Below, one piece after another: positions 14,612 through 23,715 of a DNA stretch of 64,000 nucleotides. Position 1 is the first letter of the stretch. Every line of letters starts with the position of its first letter. Origin of the DNA: Vanilla planifolia (taxonomy: Eukaryota > Streptophyta > Magnoliopsida > Asparagales > Orchidaceae); assembly GCA_023846275.1 (NCBI GenBank), contig CM043870.1:6199527-6263526 (forward strand). The letters run 5' to 3'. The position numbers and the translations under genes are program-made. Below the pieces are notes generated by a model. It saw nothing but the letters and a program-made list of their open reading frames with translations, searched no databases and had not been told where the DNA came from.

Positions 14612-16135
14612 ATCTAAAAATCATATTTTTAGATTTTTTAAAATATAATTTTTAAACTATAAAATAGAATTTATATAACAAATATATATGATGATGTTTC
14701 GAAATTAGAGTATACAAATTTTAGGATTTTAAAATTTGAAATATGTAAAATATTTAAATAACAAAAATATATTAAAATCAAAATTTCAAATTTTAATTTC
14801 AATAGTTTTGAGAGTGGATAAAAGTTCTAATTTTAATGATTCATTTAAATCAGGTGATTAGTCATTATTTTATTTTAGTTTTGCAAGCCTTGTCGATGTT
14901 AACCAATTTTTATTATAATTTTTGTCTTTATGTTGTGCTTATCCCTTGACATCAAGAATTGAAAGTTTGTTTACATACAAATGATATATCCAATACATAT
15001 TAATTCGATATCTGATTCGAGCATTGGATAGATGATTATCCTTAACCAAACACAGGTAATTAAAACTCCTATGCGCTTTGATAGATTTCACACATCTTGT
15101 CCATTGAAAAATCACTAGATTTTTTTTATGAATAAGTCATATTTGTCCTGTTATTATCTCACAAATTTTTTTTACTTCTTCTTTAAATAAAATTATATTC
15201 TTATAAAATTTTTCTCAAACTTTTCATGAGTTAAACCATATTTTGATAATTGCTAAAACAAAATAATTATTTATTTATCATGTAAATTCATAACTAATTA
15301 TATATTATTATATACTTACTCAAAATGTTACATTTAATATAAATAGAAAAATATAAATATATACCCAAATAAAAAGTATTAAATACTTATTGCAAGTCTA
15401 AAGAGTTTAGTATTAAACTTTTTTCTATTCTCTTTACCTGTCATGCAATATATATGACATAAATTACAATTATGAATTCCATATGCCAATTCTATTATGT
15501 TTATTACAAAATTTGGTAACTCTTATGATTACTAAATTGAGTTTGTGTTTTTATTAAATATAAACAATAGCATGCAAATAGGTTTATGGTAAAAACATAC
15601 TAAATCTCTACAATGATGAAAAAAAATGATTTACCTCTTCTTATCTTTTTCTCTCTTATTTTTTTCACACTCTCTCTCATTAAATCTCTCTCTTATCTTC
15701 TTTTTTCATCACAACATTTGCTTATATTGTGCACCACTTAATACCCTTTTTCGTTTATTTTTTTTTTTTTTTACTTTTTGGCAACATAAAATAGTGAAAA
15801 ATCTATTAAACTATTTGTTAAAAATAAGTTGCAAAAATGATATAAACTATTTTAAAAAATATTAAAACATTGCTAAAGTGATATTTGTACAACTTATATG
15901 AATATTTTAAATTTATTTTATAATTTGAAAATCATATTTTTTAAAATATAAAATGATTTTTAGATAAAGATAAAAATTATACATGTCAAAAGCTAATTAT
16001 ATTTTTAACCTATAATGTTTTAGTTGTCATTTGAAATTGTAGAAATATTTTTAGTCGATTTGTCTTGGTGGTCAAGTATTATCTTGCTTGCAAACAAGTT
16101 TGTCATTTTTTTTTCTCAAAAAGTGTCCTAAAAAA
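14612..16135. repeat. PheRS-beta 5' flank, repeat unit U1
   Basis: This AT-rich sequence upstream of the intact gene recurs at about 16980-18130, 21040-22620 and 34290-34808. It includes a pyrimidine-rich tract near 15640-15720 and a block at 15785-15995 that reappears inverted at 18131-18340. It ends at about 16135, where sequence homologous to intron 3 (13568 onward) begins again. That places the junction of a tandem duplication with a unit of about 2.57 kb here. Confidence 0.8.
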
Positions 16136-16764
16136 CTTTCTCCAAAAGGCTACATTGTGTCACAAAATCCACGAGATATATACTAAATTTGTGCTTGAAC
16201 CCTTCTAATCCACTCAAAAAGCGAACTTTTTGTCAATGCAGCTGTAGATGGCGGCACAAAACCCACAAAAAAAATTAATTTTTGTACTTATGCACTTAAA
16301 ATCCACTCAAAAAGAAAATTATGTTAATTCAATTCAAAATAAAAAAAAGAATATCAATTTCATAAGCAGTAAAACTGCAAAAAAAAAAAAATACCTATTA
16401 GCAGCAACCTCAATTTTGTATATAACTTCCTCGTCGCCCTCTCCTACTCCTTCTGCTTTCAAATGCGTCTCCTTTCTAATTATTTTATTCTCGGTAGTCT
16501 AAAAGTTTCAAAATTTCGAAATTAGGTTTTTTCAGCAAAAGAAAATTCCAAGCGCAAGGAGAACGCAACTTACAACATTATCAAGCTCTACGCCGAACTC
16601 GAAGAAGAGGTCCTCAAATTCTTCCTGTGCTGCACGACGGAAGTTGACCACGAATCAGAATAACATCAAGAAGAAAAATGGGAAAAAAAATCTCTTTGCT
16701 GCTTACTGTAACTCCGCCCGAGGATTTGGAAGAAACGATCTCTGCCGACGCTCACGGTGGGCAT
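16136..16764 (-). pseudogene. PheRS-beta partial copy P2 (exons 1-3)
   Basis: This is a tandem copy of the 5' part of the synthetase gene. Exon 1 is 16707-16764 (58 bp), exon 2 is 16574-16629 (56 bp) and exon 3 is 16395-16498 (104 bp). All have the same lengths as in the intact gene, with intact splice signals and no stop codon. The copy begins inside intron 3 at about 16136, so exon 4 onward is absent and it cannot make the enzyme. It may still be transcribed from its own copied 5' flank. Confidence 0.9.
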
Positions 16765-16859
16765 GGCGACGCGCGCCCGAAAAAACCGAGGGATAGAAGA
16801 ACCGCACCAGAGGCTCGAAAAGGGTAGCAAGATGCCGAAAACCCTAAGACGCAAATTAA

Positions 16860-18130
16860 GAAAATATAATTTTAGATTTTAGATTTTTTAAAATATAATT
16901 TTAGAAAATATAATCATAGAAAATATAATTTTAAAATATAATTTTGGATTTTTATAATTCTATATAATTTTAGATTTTTAAAATATAATTTTAAAATATA
17001 ATTCTATATCCAAAAATCATATTTTTAGTTTTTAAAATATAATTTTTAAACTATAAAATAGAATTTATATAACAAATACATATGATGAAGTTTCAGAATT
17101 AGAGTATACAAATTTTAGGATTTTAAAATTTGAAATATGTAAAATATTTAAATAACAAAAATATATTAAAATCAAAATTTCAAGTTTTAATTTCAACAGT
17201 TTTGAGAGTGGATAAAAGTTCTAATTTTAATGATTCATTTAAATCAGGTGATTAGTCGTTATTTTATTTTAGTTTTGCAATCCATTGTCGATGTTAACCA
17301 AATTTTATTATAATTTTTGTCTTTATGTTGTGCTTATCCCTTGACATCAAGAATTGAAAGTTTGTTTACATACAAATAATATATCCAATACATATTAATT
17401 CGATATCTGATTCGAGCATTGGATAGATGATTATCCTTAACCAAACAAAGGTAATTAAAACTCCTATGTGCTTTTATAGATTTCACACATCTTGTCCCTT
17501 GAAAAATCACTTGACTTTTTTTTTATGAATAAGTCATATTTGTCCCGTTATTATCTCACAAAGTTTTTTTTATTTCTCCTTTAAATAAAATTATATTCTT
17601 CTTATAAAATTTTTCTCAAACTTTTCATGAGTTAAACCATATTTTGATAATTGCCAAAACAAAATAATTCTTTATTTATCATGTAAATTCATAACTAATT
17701 ATATATTATTATATACTTACTCAAAATGTTATATTTAATATAGATAGAAAAATATAAATATATACCCAAATAAAAAGTATTAAAAACTTATTGCAAGTCT
17801 AAAGAGTTTAGTATTAAACTTTTTCCTATTCTCTTTACCTGTCATGTAATATATAAGACATAAATTACAATTATGAATTCCATATGCCAATTCCATTATG
17901 TTTATTACAAAATTTGGTAACTCTTATGATTACTAAATTGAGTTTGTGTTTTTATTAAATATAAACAATAGCATGCAAATAGGTTTATGGTAAAAACATA
18001 CTAAATCTCTACAATGATGAAAAAAATTGATTTACCTCTTCTTATCTTTTTTTCTCTCTTATTTTTTTCACACTCTCTCTCTTTAAATCTCTCTCTTATA
18101 TCTTCTTTTTTCATCACAACATTTGCTTAT
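16860..18130. repeat. PheRS-beta 5' flank, repeat unit U2
   Basis: This is collinear with U1 from the first upstream AT tract to the pyrimidine-rich tract (about 18045-18115), then breaks off at about 18130. There it joins an inverted copy of flank sequence (15785-15995 in U1), which turns the array to the plus strand. Confidence 0.8.
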
Positions 18131-18530
18131 AATTAGCTTTTGACATGTATAATTTTTATCTTTATCTAAAAGTCATTTTACATTTTTAAAAATATGATTT
18201 TCAAATTATAAAATAAATTTTAAAATATTTATATGAGTTGTACAAATATCACTTTAGCAATGTTTTAATATTTTTTAAAATAGCTTATATCATTTTTGCA
18301 ACTTATTTTTAACAAATAGTTTAATAGATTTTTCACTATTTTTTAGATATAAAATTATATTTTAAAAATAAAAAATTATATTTTAAAAATCTAAAATTAT
18401 ATAGAATTATAAAAATCCATAATTATATTTTAAAATTATATTTTCTATAATTATACTTTCTAAAATTATATTTTAAAAAATCTAAAATCAAAATTATATT
18501 TTAAAAATTCCATTTTCTTAATTTGCATCC
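18131..18530 (+). repeat. Inverted copy of the PheRS-beta 5' flank
   Basis: 18131-18340 is the reverse complement of about 15785-15995. It is followed by a reversed copy of the AT tract that normally precedes exon 1. It therefore serves as the upstream side of the plus-strand copies P3 and P4, head-to-head with P2. Confidence 0.8.
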
Positions 18531-18787
18531 GAGCGTTATCGGCATCTTGCTTCCATTTCTGAGCCACCGCTTCGATTACTTCCATTCCTCGATATTTTTC
18601 GACGCACGTCGCGATGGCCACGGCGAGCGTCGGCAGGGATCGTCTCTTCCAAGTCTTCGGGCGGAGCTACAGTAACCAAAGAGATGATTTTTTCCCTTTC
18701 CTTCTTGAATTCTTCTTATTCTTGGTTAACTTCCGTCATACAGCACAGGAAGAATTTGAGGAGCTCCGCATAGAGCTTGACGATGTT
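18531..18787 (+). pseudogene. PheRS-beta partial copy P3 (exons 1-2)
   Basis: Exon 1 is 18614-18671 and starts MATASVGRDRLFQVFG, followed by a good GTAACC donor. Exon 2 is 18744-18787, only 44 bp instead of 56. Twelve bases are missing in frame, removing four residues around the conserved CFEFG segment. Intron 2 sequence then runs into the hairpin at 18819-18967. No later exons are present. Confidence 0.88.
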
Positions 18788-18818
18788 GTAAGTTGCAATA
18801 GTCGTATAGTCTTGATCA

Positions 18819-18967
18819 AACGATCAGATGGAAAAATTGTTATTATTCTACAATTTCAAAAGATAAATCCAAGCCCAAGGAGAATCCTTTCCATTTGATC
18901 GTTCTCCTTGGGCTTGGATTTATCTTTTGAAATTGTAGAATAACAACCATTTTTCCATCTGATCGTT
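18819..18967. repeat. 66-bp inverted repeat (hairpin) with 17-nt loop
   Basis: Arms at 18819-18884 and 18902-18967 are reverse complements with two mismatches, separated by 17 nt. The left arm is the unit-linker sequence in reverse orientation, placed where P3 intron 2 is broken. The right arm is the same linker in the orientation normal for plus-strand units. Confidence 0.9.
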
Positions 18968-19810
18968 CCATCGTCCACAAAGGTAATTTGCATCCGAGCA
19001 TCCATTCCACATCGTTGCTTCCGTTTCCGACTGCCACCAAAAAAGCGTCGGTGCCTGTGCTGCTGTTACTTCAATTCCTCGCTATTTTCTGACGAACGTC
19101 GCGATGCCTGCGACGAGCGTCGACAGGGATTGTCTCTTCCAAGCCCTCGGGCGGACCTACAGTAAGCAAAAGAGATGATTTTTTTCCCTTTTCTTCTTGA
19201 TGTTCTTCTTATTCTTGGTCAACTTCCGTCATACAGTACAGGAAGAATTTGAGGAGCTCTGCTTCGAGTTCGGCATCGACCTTGACGATGTTGCAAGTTG
19301 CAATACTCCTATAGTCTTGATCACGTTCTCCATGGGCTTGGATTTTTCTTTTGCTGAAAAAACCTAGTTTCGAAATTTTCAAACTTTTAGAATACCGAGA
19401 ATTAAATAATTAGAAAGGAGAAGCATTTGGAAGCAGGAGTAGGAGAGGGCGACGAGGAAGTTATATACAAACAAAAGAGATTCGTCCTTACGTTGTCTGT
19501 GCTGCTTTGAGAGGTATAGGCTTTGACAAAGCAAACTACAATAGTCTCATTGACTTGCAAGATAAGCTTCACCAGAATATTTGCAGGTAGGTTACTGAAT
19601 CCTCTCATTGAGCTATTGCCATTTTCATTTCCGAATGTCTTTATGTTGCTAATGTTCAGCTATAGAAATTATTTTTTTCTCTTTGAACATATCTGTCTAC
19701 CCTTCTGCAGTCGTCATGATTTGCAGAAAAAGATCAATAGTTGCTATTGGTACTCATGATTTGGACACCATCGAGGGTCCTTTTACTTACGAGGTGAGAT
19801 TCTTTATAGT
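18968..19810 (+). pseudogene. PheRS-beta partial copy P4 (exons 1, 2, 3, 5, 6)
   Basis: This is the longest plus-strand copy. Exon 1 is 19104-19161 and exon 2 is 19237-19292, with a GC instead of GT donor. An exon 3 remnant (19391 to about 19470) has an early TAA and a 3-nt deletion. It runs directly into exon 5 (to 19586), with intron 3, exon 4 and intron 4 missing. Intron 5 is 140 bp, as in the intact gene, and exon 6 is 19727-19793. Similarity to the gene stops shortly after the exon 6 donor, near 19810. Confidence 0.9.
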
Positions 19811-20220
19811 TGGCTATTTATTTGCCCTTACGTAGTAGTTATAGCATGAAACGTGTTAATTTTTTTTGTTGTCCTGTTTGACCAAGAATAAGAAGAACAT
19901 CAAGAAGCAAAGGGAAAAAATCATCTCTTTGCTTAATGTCGGTCTGCCCGAGGACTTGGAACAGACGATCCCTGCCGACGCTCGCCGTGGCCATCGCGAC
20001 GTGCGTCGGAAAATACCGAGGAATGGAAGTAACGGCAGCACAGGAACCGACGCTTTTCTGGTGGCAGTCAGAAAGAGAAGCGACGATGCCCAAACGACGC
20101 TCGGATGCAAATTACCTCTGTGAAAGATGGAACGATCAGATGAAAGAATGGCTATTATTCTACAATTTCAAAAGATAAATCCAAGCCCAATGAGAACGTG
20201 ATCAAGACTATACGACTATT
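19811..20220 (-). pseudogene. PheRS-beta partial copy P5 (exon 1 only)
   Basis: The exon 1 start codon is at 19994 on the minus strand and the coding frame reads MATASVGRDRLFQVLG. The donor GTAAG has become TTAAG and neighbouring bases differ too. Exon 2 is absent: intron 1 breaks off near 19870-19885, where P5 meets the end of the plus-strand copy P4 tail-to-tail. Confidence 0.85.
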
Positions 20221-20625
20221 GCAACTTCCAACATCGTCAAGCTCTATGCCGAGCTCCTCAAATTCTTCCTGTGCTGTATGACGGAAGTCGACCAACAATA
20301 AGAAGAATATCAAGAAGGGAAAAAATCATCTCTTTGGTTACTGTAGCTCCGCCCGAGGACTTGGAAGAGACGATCCCTGCCGACGCTCGCCGTGGCCATC
20401 GCGACGTGCGTCGGAAAATACCGAGGAATGGAAGTAACGCCAGCACAGGCACCGATGCTTTTTTGGTGGCAGTCTGAAAGAGAAGCAACGATGCCCAAAG
20501 GATGCTCGGATGCAAGTTACCTTTGTGGACGATTGAACGATCAGATGGAAAAATGGCTACTATTCTACAATTTCAAAAGAAAAATCCAAGCCCAAGGAGA
20601 ACGTGATCAAGACTATACGAATATT
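20221..20625 (-). pseudogene. PheRS-beta partial copy P6 (exons 1-2)
   Basis: Exon 1 is 20342-20399 with a GTAACC donor. Exon 2 is 20230-20273 (44 bp, with the same 12-nt in-frame deletion as P3), and its donor is changed from GTAAG to GGAAG. This is the middle unit of the 405-bp tandem series. Confidence 0.87.
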
Positions 20626-20985
20626 GCAACTTACAACATCGTCAAGCTCTATGCCGAGCTCCTCAAATTCTTCCTGTGCTGTATGACGGAAGTCGACCAA
20701 GAATAAGAAGAATATCAAGAAGGGAAAAAATCATCTATTTGCTTACTGTAGCTCCGCCCGAGGACTTGGAAGAGACGATCCCTGCCGACGCTCGCCGTGG
20801 GCATCGCGACGTGCGTCGGAAAATACCGAGTAAGGGAAGTAACGACAGCACAGGAACCGACGTTTTTCTGGTGGCAGTCAGAAAGAGAAGCAACGATGCC
20901 CAATAGACGCTCGGATGCAAATCACCTCTGTGGACGATGGAACGATCAGATGAAAAAATGACTATTATTCTACAATTTCGATGGA
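20626..20985 (-). pseudogene. PheRS-beta partial copy P7 (exons 1-2)
   Basis: Exon 1 is 20747-20804 (MPTASVGRDRLFQVLG) with a normal GTAAGC donor. Exon 2 is 20635-20678 (44 bp) with a normal GTAAG donor. It is the first unit, in transcription order, of the three minus-strand tandem copies and adjoins the 5' flank unit U3. Confidence 0.87.
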
Positions 20986-22620
20986 CAACTACAACATTAT
21001 AGGTTAAAAATATAATTAGTTTATGATAATACCATCTATCTATATCTAAAAGTCATATTTTTAGATTTTTTCAAAGTATGATTTTAAAACTATAAAATAT
21101 AATTTTTCTAACAAATATATATGATAAAGTTTGAGAATTAGAGTTTACAAATTTAGGACTTCAAAATTTGAAAAATATAAAATATTTAAATAACAAAAAC
21201 ATATTAAAATCAAAATTTGAAAGTTTCAATTTCAAAAGTTTTGAGAGTTGGATGAAAGTTCTAATTTCAATGATTCTATTAAATTAAGTGATTAGTCATT
21301 ACTTTATTTTAGTTTTGTGAGCTATTGTCGAGTTAACGAATTTTTATTATAAAATTTTTCTTTATGTTGTGCTTGTCTCTTGACATAAAGAGTTTAATGT
21401 TTTTTGTATACAAATAATATATCCAATACCTATTTATTAGATATCTGATTCGTGCATTGGATAGATGATTACTCTTAACCAAACAAAGATAATTAAAATT
21501 CCTATGTGCTTTGATAGATGTCACGCATCTTGTCCCCTGAAAAATCACTTAACTTTTTATATGGATAAGTCATATTTGTCCCATTATCATCTCGCAAAGT
21601 TTTTTTAATTCTCTTTTAAATAAAATTATATTCATCATATAAAGTTTCTTTCAAACTTTTCATATGGATTAAACCACATTCTGATAATTGCTAATAGAAT
21701 AATTCTCTATTTATCATGTAAATTCATAACTAATTATACATTATTATATACTTACTCAAAATCTTACATTTAATATAAATAAAAAATTATAAATATCATT
21801 TAAGTAACATTTCAATGCAATATTATACTATATAAATATATACCCAAATAAAAAAATATTAAATGCTTATTGCAAGTCTAAAGAGTTTAGTATTAAACTT
21901 TTTTCTATTCTCTTTACTTATCATGCTATATATAAGACATAAATTACAATTATGAATTCCATATGCCAACTCTACTATGTTTATTACAAATTTTGATAAC
22001 TCTTATGTTTACTAAATCGAGTTTATGCTTTTATTAAATATAAACACTAGCATGCAAAATAGGTTTATGCTAAAAACATACTAAATCTCTACAATGATGA
22101 AAAATTTTCATTTACCTCTTATCTTTGTTTCCCTCTTATTATTTCACGCTCTCTCTCATTAAATCTCTCTCTCTCTCTCTTATATCTTATTTTTTTCATC
22201 ATAATATTTGCTTATATTGGGCACCACTTAATACCTTTTTTCGTCTATTTTTTTCTTTTTGGCAACATAAAATACTGAAAAAACTATTAAACTATTTGTT
22301 AAAAATAAGTTGCAAAAATGATGCAAACTTTTTTAAAAAATATTAAAACATCTGCTAAAATGTTATTTGTACAACTCATATAAATATTTTAAAATTTATT
22401 TTATAGTTTGAAAATCATATTTTTAAAAATGTAAAATGATTTTAAGATAAAGATAAAAATTATACATTTCAAAAAAAATTATATTTTTAACCTATAATGT
22501 TTTAGTTGTCCTTTGAAATTGTAGAATATTTTTAGCCGATTTGTCTTAGTGGTCGGGCATTATTTTGCTTGCAAACAAGTTTGTCATTTTTTTCCTCAAA
22601 AAAGTGTCATAAAAACTTTT
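20986..22620. repeat. PheRS-beta 5' flank, repeat unit U3
   Basis: From about 21040 this is collinear with U1 14610-16135, including the pyrimidine tract near 22110-22200. The segment at about 20970-21030 is itself a reverse-complement copy of 22470-22530. U3 lies between the minus copies P5-P7 and the plus copies P8-P9, so it forms the centre of a second head-to-head arrangement. Confidence 0.8.
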
Positions 22621-22960
22621 GCTTTTTAAGTCCCCAGCTCCCAACACCGCCCCCATGTGGCCACCGCCTCACGTGGGCCGCATAGCCCCGGCCCCACATG
22701 CGCCACCCATCACCAGCACAGCGCGTATCACCGTCACGCTTTTCGGCACGCATCCGTGAACCCAGAGCGCACACCCCTCTTTGAAGCTTACCCTGTTCAC
22801 ATGTGCCATTTTACTTGAATCATTCAGTGGCCCCACAAGTTTTGTCGTGCGAGCATAGTCATGCGGGGGGTTCGATGGCGCCTCCATCTACGCGCTAACC
22901 CCATGAGCCATCTTTATACTTTCGTTTTGCCTTTGGGAACGATGGTGCCTTTAGGATCGT
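22621..22960. other. GC-rich foreign segment in the array
   Basis: A stretch of about 340 bp with many CCGCC and GGCC words is set in otherwise very AT-rich DNA, immediately upstream of copy P8. It replaces the leader found in the other units. A short minus-strand frame (22669-22887) runs through it, but I recognise no domain. Its origin is unknown. Confidence 0.55.
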
Positions 22961-23280
22961 CGGTGCCTGTGCTGCTGTTACTTCCATTCCTCGATATTTT
23001 CCGACGCACGTCGCGATGCCCACGACGAGCGTCGGCAGGGATCGTCTCTTCCAAGTCCTCGGGCGGACCTACAGTAAGCAAAGAGATTATTTTTTCCCTT
23101 TTCTTCTTGATGTTCTTCTTATTCTTGGTCAACTTCCATCATACAGCACGGGAAGAATTTGAGGAACTCTGCTTCGAGTTCGGCATAGATCTTGACGATG
23201 TTGTGAGTTGCAACAGTCGTATGGTCTTGATCACGTTCTCCATGGGCTTGGATTTTTCTTTTGAAATTGTAGAATAATAC
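22961..23280 (+). pseudogene. PheRS-beta partial copy P8 (exons 1-2)
   Basis: Exon 1 is 23016-23073 and exon 2 is 23147-23202 (56 bp, full length) with a GTGAGT donor. The frame through both exons is open. Intron 2 breaks off at the linker near 23265, which leads into P9. Confidence 0.88.
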
Positions 23281-23715
23281 AATTTTTTCCATCTGATCAT
23301 TCCACCGTCCGCAAAGGTAATTTGCATCCGAGCATCCTTTCGACATCGTTGCTTCCGTTTCCGACTGCCACCAAAAAAACGTCGGTGCCTGTGCTGCTGT
23401 TACTTCAATTCCTCGCTATTTTCCGACGAACGTCGCGATGCCCGCGGCGAGCGTCGACAGGGATCGTCTCTTCCAAGCCCTCGGGCGGACCTACAGTAAG
23501 CAAAAGAGATGATTTTTTCCATTTTCTTCTTGATGTTCTTCTTATTCTTGGTCAACTTCCGTCATACAGCACAGGAAGAATTTGAGGAGCTCTGCTTCGA
23601 GTTCGGCATCGACCTTGACGATGTTGTAAGTTGCAATAGTCCTGTAGTCTTGATCACGTTCTCCTTGGGCTTGGATTTTTCTTTTACTGAAAAAACGTTT
23701 ATATCATCTAGTTAG
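23281..23715 (+). pseudogene. PheRS-beta partial copy P9 (exons 1-2)
   Basis: Exon 1 is 23438-23495 and exon 2 is 23570-23625 (56 bp) with a GTAAG donor. It lies about 422 bp after P8 in the same orientation. Intron 2 similarity ends near 23698, and this is the right edge of the array. Confidence 0.88.

Larger units (their letters stand above)
19883..20985. repeat. 405-bp tandem repeat, about 2.7 units
   Basis: Each unit, read on the minus strand, contains a 5' leader, exon 1, intron 1, exon 2, the start of intron 2 and a linker that leads into the next leader. Matching points in exon 1 (near 19951, 20356 and 20760) are 404-405 bp apart. Confidence 0.88.

Noticed and set aside
19402-19608. 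Minus-strand 68-residue frame
   Set aside because: It is antisense to the exon 3/5 fusion of pseudogene copy P4.
19856-20706. Plus-strand frames of 68-104 residues repeated through the 405-bp array
   Set aside because: They are antisense to PheRS-beta exons 1-2 and introns; their repetition comes from the DNA repeat.
16136-23715. PheRS-beta partial copies as processed retrocopies or transposon-captured gene pieces
   Set aside because: Introns are retained, no poly(A) tails are present and no terminal inverted repeats or target duplications bound the units, so local DNA duplication fits better.
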